From: Paroedura picta
Lineage: Eukaryota > Chordata > Lepidosauria > Squamata > Gekkonidae
NCBI RefSeq assembly: GCF_049243985.1
Contig: NC_135384.1
Span: forward strand, 15,434,501 to 15,498,500
DNA length: 64,000 bases
Direction: 5' to 3'
Shown: positions 43,846 to 54,349 of the stretch, piece after piece
Layout: each line of letters starts with the position of its first letter
How positions within the stretch are numbered: position 1 is the stretch's first letter
The notes under the pieces: generated by a model
Databases searched by the model: none
What the model was told of the DNA's origin: nothing
What the model saw: only the letters and a program-made list of their open reading frames with translations
Program-made: the position numbers and the translations under genes

Positions 43846-43869
43846 ATGCCCTGGTGGTATGAAATATGA
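43846..43869 (+). promoter_or_regulatory. upstream ORF overlapping the OR start (ATGA)
   Basis: Seven codons (MPWWYEI) ending in TGA at 43867-43869, overlapping the OR ATG at 43866. Preserved from unit 1 with two amino-acid changes. Confidence 0.5.
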
Positions 43870-44804
43870 ATAAGACTTCCATCAAGTATTTCATTTTGCT
43901 TGGATTTCCCAGCTATTTGGAAGTGCAGATTCTCATGTTTGTTCTACTTTCTGCAGTCTATGCCATCACTGTAATTGGTAACTGTCTCGTCATCCTAATT
44001 ATTTGGGCTGATATTACCCTTCATACGCCCATGTACTTCTTTCTGAGAATCTTGTCATTTCTGGAGATCTGCTACATCTCCACCACCCTCCCCAAGATGC
44101 TACACAACTTGGTCTCAGAGGATAAGTCCATTTCAATCAGCGGGTGTGCTACCCAGATGTATTTTATCTTGTTTCTGGGGACAGTTGAATGTTTTCTTTT
44201 GGCCTCCATGGCTTACGACCGCTGCATTGCAATATGCTTCCCTTTACATTACATAGTGCTAATGTCCAAAGAGGTTTGCATCTATTTGGCTTTGGCTTCA
44301 TGGATGGGTGGCGTTCTTATCCCACTGGTGAACACAACCTGGACATTTAGCTTGCCTTACTGCGGCTCTAACAAGATCAACAATTTCTTCTGTGACTTAC
44401 CGCCAATTCTGAAGTTAGCTTGTGCTGACACATCTCTGAATGATTCAGTGATGCTAGTGAGCAGCTTAGTTATTACTCTGATACCTTTCATCTTCATACT
44501 GGCATCCTATACTTGCATCGTGGACACTGTATTGAGGTTGCCTTCATCTGAAAGTAGGCATAAAGTGTTCTCCACATGTTCTTCACATCTCATCATGGTG
44601 ACTCTTTTCTATGGCTCTGCCAGTTTTATTTACTTACATCCCAAATCCAGCTATTCTTTGGAACGAGACAAATACCTCTCTCTTTTGTACACAGTGATAA
44701 CACCCATGATGAACCCTATCATCTATAGCTTGAGGAACACTGAACTGAAAAAGGCTCTAGCAAGAATGTTTAAAAGGAAAATATTGCCAAGAATATTGTT
44801 TTAA
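43866..44804 (+). CDS. olfactory receptor, class II, family 6/10-like
   Basis: A complete 312-residue odorant GPCR, the unit 2 duplicate of the gene at 34291. It keeps the short NKT N-terminus, LHTPMYFFL, the unusual MAYDRCIAIC, loop 2 cysteines and NPIIYSLRN. Changes from its twin include A for T before LHTPMYFFL, TT for VT in helix 2, INNFFCDLPP for INHFFCDFPP, NDSVM for NETVM and KVFSTCSSHL for KAFSTCSSHL. No disabling change, so the copy is likely still functional. Start fixed as in the twin by a splice acceptor (43840) 25 bases upstream. Confidence 0.95.
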   Translation: MNKTSIKYFILLGFPSYLEVQILMFVLLSAVYAITVIGNCLVILIIWADITLHTPMYFFLRILSFLEICYISTTLPKMLHNLVSEDKSISISGCATQMYFILFLGTVECFLLASMAYDRCIAICFPLHYIVLMSKEVCIYLALASWMGGVLIPLVNTTWTFSLPYCGSNKINNFFCDLPPILKLACADTSLNDSVMLVSSLVITLIPFIFILASYTCIVDTVLRLPSSESRHKVFSTCSSHLIMVTLFYGSASFIYLHPKSSYSLERDKYLSLLYTVITPMMNPIIYSLRNTELKKALARMFKRKILPRILF

Positions 44805-45172
44805 TACAGGAATCAAATGTGTCACTCACCAGTCTCCTCTATAATATATCTTCCTAACTATACTATCTATGTACTGAGAATGGTCAATAAGAACTCATTT
44901 GAAAGATTTCTTGAGGACTACTCCATATTTATCAAGTTCTCAATGTGAGGATATGTAAATAGTTTTCATATTACACAATAATAATTTGAGCGTACATGTA
45001 ATCCTTATCTTCATCAGTTACACTCAAAAGGATACATTTACAATAAAGTAATCAGAAAGAGATCCTAGGGATATAGTGGCTTACACTGTGGTGACAAGAA
45101 TTTTCACTGACTCGATCAATATTTGTGTGTAAATTGCCTTAATTTCACTGCTAGTTTATGGAGACAAGTTTC

Positions 45173-45340
45173 TCAAGGCAAGACATGAACAGATATGGTT
45201 TGCCATTGCTAGCCTCTGCCTCTAGCCTTCCATGATGGTTACCTGCCCAAATACTAATCAGGGGCAACTCATCTTAGCTTCCAAGAGCTGATAGGGTCAG
45301 AATACCATGGGCCATCCATGTCAGGATGGAAGGATAAATA
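45173..45340 (-). repeat. 5S-rRNA-derived SINE (unit 2 copy)
   Basis: Duplicate of 35560-35725 with 'acccaaatactaatcaggg'-type 5S complement; predates the segmental duplication. Confidence 0.65.
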
Positions 45341-46189
45341 CAAGCTCTGAATTTTCTTAAATTAAAATGGCATTACTATTCAATTTTACACTGCAATGTT
45401 AATCTACATAAAGATCCACTAGCCTCAATGCTAACAGAATGCCCCAGGGGTCTGAGGAAACAACATCTTAAGCTAATACTGGATCCATATACAATTGTGT
45501 TTTTTTTTCTCTTAGTTTTTATCCATTCATAGTTGATTGTATATCTGTGATCCTATGCTTGTTACTGGATGGTCTATGACCATAAATAAAATTGATTGAT
45601 TGTATTGTCTATTAATCAGGCAGTAAAAAATAGCATATAAAGAGTATATCCAAAATTCATTGGGAATAGACCTCTCAGTAGAAGCAAGCCCCCCCCCACC
45701 TCCAGACTCAATCTCTAGGTGTAATGAGCTCGCTCTGTGTGGGGGGCATGAATTACCAGGAGAGAAAGAAAAAGGCCTAAGACATGTGTCCTTTTGTGCC
45801 TTGTGCACAGGGAATGATGCCATCACAACAGAGATATCTGGACAACACTCTGGAATTTGTCCAGGAGACACAGCACTTTTGTGTTCCCTATTCGTCAAGG
45901 GCAGCTGTGCTTACTGAAGGTGGCTTTTCATCAGTGCAATGCAGTTCTTGGCCACAGCAACCAACATTTCCACCTACCTGGCAGATGAATGAAGATGCCT
46001 AGCTGGTCACCAAAAATGTCCAAGCAGACTTCTAGTTTTCCACTTGCCCTTGGTCATGAACATTTGATAGAGGTACATCTACCTTTATTTCCCCAGAAAA
46101 AAATATTCTGCACCTTCCTGAATGATTATAGAAGAGCATAAAAGAACATAAAAGAAGCCATGATGGATCAGGTCAGTGGCCCATGCAGT

Positions 46190-46306
46190 TCAGTTAGTTT
46201 TATTACGGTCATAGACCAGCATAAGATGATACAGAAACATCCATTAAAACCAGGAATTAAAACATCTTAAAATATAACAATAGAAAATAGAGAAGGTAGA
46301 TAAAAA
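46190..46306 (-). mobile_element. LINE 3' tail insertion with 42-bp direct repeats
   Basis: The insert contains 'ttttattacggtcatagacc', the complement of the LINE 3' end at 35960 and 45585. It is flanked by 42-bp direct repeats (46148-46189 and 46307-46348, one mismatch) that occur once in unit 1 (about 36530-36571). Confidence 0.65.
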
Positions 46307-46761
46307 ATAAAAGAAGCCATGTTGGATCAGGTCAGTGGCCCATGCAGTCTAACACTGTGTCACACAGTGGCAAAACTAGGTGCCATCAGGAAGTCCACTG
46401 GATGGGGGCAGAACTTCCAAATCCATCCCACTGGAACCCCTCAAACAATAAGAATGCGGAGCATCACTGCCCCAGACTCCAGATTCTCTGTGCCTTGGGG
46501 CTAATAGCTAATAGCTACTCATTGATCTCTGCTTTATCCACCCCCCCTTATGAAGCTGTCAATGCCTGTAGTCACCAATACTTTCTGCAGCCATGGATTT
46601 CATGTATTAATTACTCTTTTTCTGTTCTAAGCCTACTGTTCTTTAATTTCATCCTGTTCACTACAGCAAATCTCTGCTGATTCATTCCTGGTTCCTGATT
46701 TCGGCTTTGACTCTTGACTTTGTTCCTGGTTCTGCACTTCTGCTTGGTACTTGACTTCATT

Positions 46762-49118
46762 GGATCGAGTGGTAGATGAACCCACAAGAGGTTCAGCCAT
46801 ACTGGACTTAATACTGACCAACAGGCAAGAGTTGGTGGATGAGGTGAAGGAGGTGGGGACCCTAGGGGGAAGTGACCATGTCCTCATAGAATTCCTTTTG
46901 AGATGGGGAGCCAAGGAAGCTTGTAGCCAGACGCGGATGTTGGATTTTCGTAGGGCAAACTTTAATAAACTCAGAGACATGATGAGTGTCATACCATGGA
47001 CAAGAATGCTGGAAGGGAAGGGAGCATGTGAAGGGTGGGCGCTACTCAAACAAGAGCTATTGCATGCTCAATCAATGACTATTCCAGAAATACGAAAACA
47101 CTGCAGGAGCTCTAAGAAGCCTATTTGGATGAACAGAGAACTTCAAGAAGAACTAAGAAAGAAAAGGAAAATGTTCAGGAAATGGAGGGAAGGACAGAGC
47201 TCTAAAGAAGAGTACCTACAGGTTACTAGGCACTGTAGATCAATCATCAGAAAGGCCAAAGCTGAGAGTGAGCTAAGATTGGCCAGGGAAGCCCACTGTA
47301 ATAAGAAAAGATTTTTCAGTTACGTGAGGAGCAAACGTAAAGTAAAGGAGGCAATAGGCCCGCTGTTGGGTGCGGATGGACAAACTCTAACGAAAGATGC
47401 AGAGAAAGCAGAAAGGCTTAGTGCCTATTTTACATCTGTTTTTTCCCACAGGTCAAAGTGTTTAGGCACGTCTAGAGATGGCTGTAGCCAAAGGACAGTG
47501 TCTGGGTGGCAGGTTAACATGGATAGAGAGGTTGTCGAGAGGCATTTAGCTGCACTGGATGAGTTCAAATCCCCTGGTCCAGATGAAATGCACCCGAGAG
47601 TACTCAAAGAACTTTCCAGAGAACTTGCACAGCCCTTGTCCATCATCTTCGGAACCTCTTTAAGGACTGGAGATGTCCCGGAGGACTGGAAAAGAGCAAA
47701 CGTTATTCCGATCTTCAAAAAAGGGAGGAAGGATGACCCGGGAAACTACAGACCAGTGAGTCTGACCTCTGTTGTGGGGAAGATAATGGAGCAGATATTA
47801 AAGGGAGCGATCTGCAAACATCTGGAGGACAATTTGGTGATCCAAGGAAGTCAGCATGGATTTGTCTCCAACAGGTCCTGCCAGACCAACCTAGTTTCCT
47901 TTTTTGACCAAGTAACAGGTTTGCTGGATCGGGGAAATTTGGTTGATGTCATTTACTTGGATTTTAGTAAAGCTTTTGACAAGGTTCCCCATGATGTTCT
48001 GATGGATAAGTTAAAGGACTGCAATCTGGATTTTCAGATCGTTAGGTGGATAGGGAATTGGTTAGAGAACCACACTCAAAGAGTTGTTGTCAATGGTGTT
48101 TCATCAGACTGGAGAGAGGTGAGTAGCGGGGTACCTCAGGGTTCGGTGCTCGGCCCGGTACTTTTTAACATATTTATTAATGATCTAGATGAGGGGGTGG
48201 AGGGACTACTCATCAAGTTTGCAGATGACACCAAATTGGGAGGACTGGCAAATACTCCGGAAGATAGAGACAGAGTTCAACGAGATCTGAACACAATGGA
48301 AAAATGGGCAAATGAGAACAAGATGCAATTTAATAAAGATAAGTGTAAAGTTCTGCATCTGGGTCAGAAAAATGAAAAGCATGCCTACTGGATGGGGGAT
48401 ACGCTTCTAGGTAGCACTGTGTGTGAACGAGACCTTGGGGTACTTGTGGATTGTAAACTAAACATGAGCAGGCAGTGTGATGCAGCGGTAAAAAAGGCAA
48501 ATGCCATTTTGGGCTGTATCAACAGAGGCATCACATCAAAATCACAAGATGTCATAGTCCCATTGTATACGGCACTGGTCAGACCACACCTGGAGTACTG
48601 TGTGCAGTTCTGGAGGCCTCACTTCAAGAAGGACATCGATAAAATTGAAAGGGTACAGAGGAGAGCGACGAAGATGATCTGGGGCCAAGGGACCAAGCCC
48701 TATGAAGATAGGTTGAGGGACTTGGGAATGTTCAGCCTGGAGAAAAGGAGGTTGAGAGGGGACATGATAGCCCTCTTTAAGTATTTGAAAGGTTGTCACT
48801 TGGAGGAGGGCAGGATGCTGTTTCTGCTGGCTGCAGAGGAAAGGACACGCAGTAATGGGTTTAAACTTCAAGTACAACGATATAGGCTAGATATCAGGAA
48901 AAAGTTTTTCACAGTCAGAGTAGTTCAGCAGTGGAATAGGCTGCCTAAGGAGGTGGTGAGCTCCCCCTCACTGGCAGTCTTCAAGCAAAGGTTGGATACA
49001 CACTTTTCTTGGATGCTTTAGGATGCTTAGGGCTAATCCTGCGTTGAGCAGGGGGTTGGACTAGATGGCCTGTATGGCCCCTTCCAACTCTATGATTCTA
49101 TGATTCTATGATTCTATG
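46762..49118 (+). mobile_element. CR1 LINE with uninterrupted reverse transcriptase ORF
   Basis: One open frame runs to 49021 and covers the end of the endonuclease domain (AILDLILTN, GGSDHVLIEFLL), the linker, and the whole reverse transcriptase: NYRPVSLTSVVGK, HGFVSNRSC, YLDFSKAFDKVPH, SSGVPQGSVLGP, the catalytic FADDTKLGG and NKDKCKVLHLG, then the C-terminal part to VFKQRLDTHFSWML. A 3' UTR with 'ggggttggactagatggcct' and four ATTCTATG units follows. It is 5'-truncated within the endonuclease, so it is not autonomous. The open frame implies a young copy. The frame also runs a few codons into the left flank by chance (no true ATG). Confidence 0.95.
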
Positions 49119-49273
49119 AGTCAGCTTTTTGTCCAGTTCACCTCCTTATCAAACTCTCCCTCCCACGTGTCTTTTGTCCATGCAGGTCCCCAGATCTCCA
49201 ACATAGCCTCTTTGGTGATGAAAAAGAACCAGATCATTGTTAGTTTTGGCTGTCTATTATGATTCAGATAAGT

Positions 49274-49350
49274 CAGGGGTAGTCAAACTGCAGCCCTCCA
49301 TGGACTACAATTCCCATGAGCCCCTGCAAGCAGGGGTTTGACTACCCCTG
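49274..49350. mobile_element. small hAT-type MITE
   Basis: Starts 'caggggtagtcaaac' and ends 'gtttgactacccctg', perfect 15-bp inverted repeats, with 'ggactacaattcccatgag' inside. Flanking 8-mers AGATAAGT and AGATAAAG are a diverged target duplication. 77 bp: an internally deleted copy. Confidence 0.8.
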
Positions 49351-49689
49351 AGATAAAGCTTCACATTCAGTCTTTCAGATTAGTAATCTCTTTTTTTCCA
49401 TGTTTGAGAGGGAAAAAATGGAAAGATGTAAAAAGATCATTAAAAATAAATATGCCAGTTCTAGAGTGGGTTAAATGTTCAACTCCTGCTAGGGAGAATT
49501 TTGTCTTTTCCAATGGTAGAAGACTGCCATGATGCTATACTTAGAAATCTAGAGCAGATGGAACACTGGAAAGTCCCCCATTCAAGCTAAGTAGAGAGGT
49601 AATATTTCTGTGTTCTCGTTTAATCTCCTTGATTGTAAGAACTCATATTTGCATTTGAACTCCCAAGATAATTTGATGGACCAAGCTAC

Positions 49690-49985
49690 ATTTTTGTGTC
49701 TGTGGGGATTATTGTCCCTGGTGCCTTATAAGATCTGCCACCAGAGGATCATTAATTTAGTGCTCATCATATTTTGATTTTAAGTATTTAAAGGCACATG
49801 GGAGTTTGATGAAAATGTGGATACAAAAGTATAATAAGCAAACAATATACCAAGTTCTGTCACTGGGAATTCCTCTCTCTACGGATAGTTCAAAGATGTG
49901 TATGCGCTATTTGGCAAACTGAAGAAAAAAGTGTCCAGAAATAGTGGCCAGAAAATGAGATAATGGTTTGTGATGTACCATGTTT
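49690..49985 (-). repeat. segment inverted relative to unit 1
   Basis: Complement of 37075-37345. See that entry. Confidence 0.75.
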
Positions 49986-51351
49986 AATTTACTGCAAGTG
50001 CTCAAGTGAGGTTTTATCCATTGCTTTCATTAAAGCATAGGCATAAATTTTCTGGTGGATCCCAGCAGCTCTGTGGACTGTGTGTTTCAAAACAAAATTA
50101 ATAAGTATAGTTTTGGAATTAGGGTATCAGAATTGCCATGAATTGTGATTCTGTTCTATGAAATGACTTCAATTTATAACAAATGTATTCTGACTAAGGG
50201 AGCTTTGGACAACAGAGAATCCACAAGGACTTAGCATCTCTCATTTCCCCTCCTCCACTATTTCTTCTTTCCCATCCCAGAAAGCCTCCATAGACTTCCC
50301 TTTTCCCCAAATTTCTTCTCTCCTTCCCAACCAGTAGCCAGCCTACCATTTTCTGCCTCCCACCATCTTTAGCTTTCCCTCATTCATTCCCCTCAACAGT
50401 ATCTATCCAAGAAAACTATGACCATATTGTACAGTTCTGATCACTAGGCTCATTACTAGGTTCATCACTAGCTCACTAGGAGAAGGAACCTGCAAGTGCA
50501 TGCAAAGGCACATCACTTTCCCTGTATTATCCTCCCCACGCTATTTCTTCTTTTCCTCTTCCTGGCAGCCTTCATCTCTACCTTTCCCTACTTCCTTCTG
50601 TTCTTTCAACCTATCAACCAATTCAGCTTTTATCTTTGGCCATATTTATCATTTACTTCATTTGTAGCCTTGCTTTCTCCATAATAGGGATGCAAAGCAG
50701 CTTACATCATCTCCACTGTATCCCTGTAACTACCCTATAAGGCAAATTCGCTGAGGAGGTGTGGCTGAGCCAAAGTCACCAAGCAAGCTTCCATGATAAA
50801 CTAGGGAATAGTTTAGGACATAGAGAAGGGTCTTTCAGATCCTAGTCTGACCACTCTAAGTACTATACCACACTGCTCTACACTGGTTCATAATCAGTGT
50901 TAAAGAGGAAAAGGAAAGCAGGTTTTGGTAGGGTAGTCATGAAGTCAACCCATAATGTTAAAATATGTAGGTGTTCATCAAATGCTTTGAAGGCCAAGTC
51001 AGCACCATGAATTGGAGACATAAACCAAATGGTAACTAGTGCAGTTGATCCAGCATTGCTGTAATATGGCTTATCCAGCTGACTCCCCAATCAGCAAATG
51101 CACCAAGCCATTATGTTATCACATCTGCATCATCTTTGAGAGCAATTCCATACAAAGCACATTGCATTAATACAGTTTTGCAATTCCAATAGAATAGGTC
51201 GCTGTATTTCCAAAACATAAGATGTAATTATTTATTCAGTATTTATGCTTACTCTAAAGTAACTTCAGTGGACTTAACAATCATTTGCAGTGTCATTCTA
51301 AGTAAAAATATACCCATCCTATTGATTTCAATGGAATTAGAATAATATAAC
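49986..51351. other. end of unit 2 and flank of the next OR
   Basis: 50570-51118 is the direct copy of 37440-37995 including an old SINE (50660-50885). 49986-50560 has no counterpart in unit 1 and no recognised feature. Confidence 0.45.
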
Positions 51352-52314
51352 TCAGTTGAGGACTGCATTGATGGATTTGGAAAAGTAAGTATTTTTGAAC
51401 ATCAGCTTCTTGAGGGACTCCTTCATTTCTTTGTTTCGGAGACTGTAGATTATGGGATTCAACATAGGGCACACTACAGTGTAAAAAAATGAGAGCACTT
51501 TATCACTTTCCCTAGAATTCACAGATGTGGGTTTCAGATATGTTAGAACAGCAGATCCATAAAAAAGAGTCACTACTGTGATGTGGGAAGAACAAGTGGA
51601 GAAGGCCTTGCTTCTGTGTGTGGTTGAAGACATCTTTAGGACAGCATGGAGAATGTGCACATAGGATACCAAGATCAGCAAAAAAGGAAGCATGATGAAT
51701 ATTACTGTGACTGTGTAAATTATGACTTGACTTTTATAAAGGTCCGCACAGGCCAATCTCAGCACTGGAGGGAGATCACAGAAGAAATGCTCAATCCTGT
51801 TGGGTCCACAGAAGGGGAGAGTGAATATTATAGATGCTGGTACTAAAACCACCAACATGCCACTGAGCCAGCAGACTGTAGAGATCTGCAGACAAATGGT
51901 TCGGTTCATAATAACTGTGTAATGCAAAGGGCAGCATATTGCTACATAACGATCATATGCCATGGCAGCCAGCAAGCAACACTCTGCAATTCCAAGAGAA
52001 CCAAAGAAATACATTTGTGTGGCGCAGCCAATGAATGAAATGCTTGTGTCTTCTGAAAGAAAGTTGGACAGCATTTTGGGGATTATGGTGGAGGTGTATG
52101 CAATCTCTAGGAATGATAAATTTCGAAGGAAGAAATACATTGGAAATTGAAGAGCAGGATTCATCAAGCTGGAGAAGATGATGAAGATGTTTCCCATTAG
52201 TGTCAAAAGATACAATGTCAGCACCAATAGGAAGAGGATGATCTTGATAGTATGGGCATCAGATAATGGTTCAAAAATGAATTGAGACACAGGCGAATGG
52301 TTTCCAACATCCAT
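51352..52314 (-). CDS. olfactory receptor, class II, family 10-like
   Basis: A complete 320-residue odorant GPCR. An NHS site lies near residue 5, helix 2 entry is LQFPMYFFL (the usual HT replaced), helix 2 reads LSFLEIAYTS, and MAYDRYVAIC, loop 2 cysteines (FCG, FFCD, LAC), KAFSTCSSHI and NPIIYSLRN are intact. The ATG at 52314 lies about 24 bases after a possible acceptor ('tcattatcactgcag'), weaker in pyrimidines than at the other genes. No close paralogue in the window. It opens the block right of the segmental duplication. Confidence 0.95.
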   Translation of the reverse strand: MDVGNHSPVSQFIFEPLSDAHTIKIILFLLVLTLYLLTLMGNIFIIFSSLMNPALQFPMYFFLRNLSFLEIAYTSTIIPKMLSNFLSEDTSISFIGCATQMYFFGSLGIAECCLLAAMAYDRYVAICCPLHYTVIMNRTICLQISTVCWLSGMLVVLVPASIIFTLPFCGPNRIEHFFCDLPPVLRLACADLYKSQVIIYTVTVIFIMLPFLLILVSYVHILHAVLKMSSTTHRSKAFSTCSSHITVVTLFYGSAVLTYLKPTSVNSRESDKVLSFFYTVVCPMLNPIIYSLRNKEMKESLKKLMFKNTYFSKSINAVLN

Positions 52315-52585
52315 CTTATCTTACTCCACTATATTTTCTGCAGTGATAATGAAGATTCATAAATATGTTATACTAATTGTATATATTTGGTTGCATCCAT
52401 TGGCTCCTTTCTTTAAAGAAGGAAGCCCTTCTCTATCAGCAGAACGCATTCTCTTTTAAATGAAGAGCAGATTGAAAAACCTAATTGGATTCAGCTTGTA
52501 GGAAAGGAATAATTTGATTTAACTCAATACCTTCCATGATATTGAATGTATTTTATTTATCATAGTCGGATACAAAGCATGACTT
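52315..52585. other. upstream flank of OR at 51352-52314
   Basis: Contains the candidate acceptor; no promoter placed. Confidence 0.35.
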
Positions 52586-52920
52586 GGGCCCATTATGCAC
52601 GGCCGCCGAAACGGTGATTTCGGGTCACATGGAAAGGTGGAGGGGGAAGATGCGACGCACACCGGTTATGCACGGGGCGGGGCGCGATGGCGGCAAAACC
52701 CAAAGTAACCAATTATGCACGCGGCGATCCGGGCGCTGCTTCTGGTTGCGCCCCGGTCACCCGGAAGCTGCGCTTTCTTCCGCATTTCATTGACGCAGCT
52801 TTTTCAGCGGCATGCACCGAAGCTGCAGCCGGTTGCAGCCGGCTCCGTGCGTTATCGGTGATTTTAGTCGCCGCCATTCCACCCCGAATGTGCGCTAAAA
52901 CCCCCGTGCATAATGGGTCC
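52586..52920. mobile_element. CpG-rich MITE with GGRCCCATTATGCACGG ends
   Basis: Left end 'gggcccattatgcacggcc', right end complement 'ggacccattatgcacgggg': inverted repeats matching at 16 of 17. The motif TTATGCACG also recurs inside at about 52663 and 52708. The 335-bp block is packed with CpG, unlike its AT-rich flanks. No target duplication was clear, so the superfamily is open. The overlapping open frames inside are not genes. Confidence 0.65.
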
Positions 52921-53139
52921 TGAAGGAGACAGCTGATAGAGTGGAACTTCCCCACAGCACCTTTCCTCCCTGCTGCAGCTACTAAGACCTCTGAAATTTT
53001 GCTCCTAGGTTTAAGAAACCTTCAGGGACAACACTGGGGAGGAATAAAGCAGGGACTTTCATTTTGGGGAAAAATAATTTAAAAAATGCCTTCTCATTCT
53101 CTCCAAATGGAGGTGTCATTCTATTGATGGAAATACCAT

Positions 53140-53258
53140 TACAACTAGCAGTCTTCAAGCAGTGGTTGAACAGATACATATCCTGGATGCTGATCCTGCA
53201 TTGAGAAGGGGCTGAACTAGATGGCCTATCTGGCCCCTTCCAACTCTATGATTCTATG
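53140..53258 (+). repeat. CR1 LINE 3' end
   Basis: 'ctagcagtcttcaagcagtg' to 'ccaactctatgattctatgg'; short truncated copy. Confidence 0.8.
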
Positions 53259-54040
53259 GTTATAACTGCAGAATTATATCTTTGTATCCTTGATTTATCT
53301 ATAATTCATTTGCATAAAACTGAAGATGGTACACATAGGCTTCTCAGGTGCATTTCCTTCCAGGTATTGGTTAAAAATGAGAGTAAATATAGGTGTGCTA
53401 ATTAAGGATGACACAAATATCTAATAATTAAACCACAATGATCTAATATACGTGAATCAATACAATACTAGCATGGACACAATAATACAATTACAAAACT
53501 TAAAAAGATGATAAACATAGAAAAACAAATGTTCTCAGTAGACAGTCATTCCTTGTCCCATATAAGGAATCAATATAAGTAGGAACAGCCCAAAGAACAT
53601 AAATGTGCTGAAATACTCAGAACATGACCTTTTGCTGTGGTACAGATGCTTGAGTATAACACTTGCATTAAAGCTTCATATAGCTTTGTGGTAGAACTGA
53701 ACCATTCTATTCAATCCAAGTTTGGCATCCACATGGCAACAGTTATCCCAGATAATAAGTTTGTTTTGAGTTTGTTTTTCTATCAGTCACAGGGAAGCCA
53801 AAGAGAGATGCATTATTCTTAAATGCACTATTCTTAAATAACAACAATCATATCATAGCTCCAAGCCAAATAACCAAAAAAAGAATACACTCACCCTTAC
53901 GAATTCGAGCCATGCATGAGAATAATATAGTAAAGCATGCTCTCAAATCTTAAACTAGGGACCAGCATCAGGTATAAAATCACAATTATGATCTTCTTTA
54001 GAAATCTACTACATAAAAAAAACTGATGAAATAATAACAC
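53259..54040. other. intergenic, AT-rich
   Basis: No gene or named repeat recognised. Could include the 3' untranslated part of the Penelope-like remnant to the right. Confidence 0.3.
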
Positions 54041-54165
54041 AGAATCATAGAGTCAGAAGGGACCATACAGGCCATCTAGTTCAATCTCCTGCTCAATGTA
54101 GGATCAATCTAAAGCATCCATGATAAGTATCTGTCCAGCCGCTGTTTGAAGACTGATAGTGGACC
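54041..54165 (-). repeat. CR1 LINE 3' end
   Basis: 'agaatcatagagtcagaagg' to 'gctgtttgaagactgatagt'; diverged minus-strand copy. Confidence 0.75.
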
Positions 54166-54349
54166 CAAGGGTATATAAGAAACACTATTAACACACAAAA
54201 TACGCTTAGTAACTATAATAATAGTCAGTCTGAACAAATCAACTGCTATTTAAAGGTAAAGGTAGCCACTATCTTAGTATCCATTTTTTTTACAGAAAGC
54301 AAGTAACATCCATATTATTATTAAGACCTATAGGAGTTATGCTTAAAAA

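Larger units (their letters stand above)
38409..51118 (+). repeat. tandem segmental duplication, unit 2
   Basis: Second copy of 31190-37995, expanded to about 12.7 kb by a solo LTR (40003-41014), a BovB/SINE block (about 41750-43260), CR1 fragments (43348-43698 and 46762-49118), a LINE tail (46190-46306) and an inverted segment (49690-49985). Carries the OR at 43866. Confidence 0.8.

Noticed and set aside
46751-49021. Host protein gene of 756 codons
   Set aside because: It is CR1 ORF2; the first codons belong to the flanking unit and the apparent start is TTG, not ATG.
52584-52955. Three overlapping frames of 69-80 codons
   Set aside because: They lie in the CpG-rich MITE and overlap each other on both strands.
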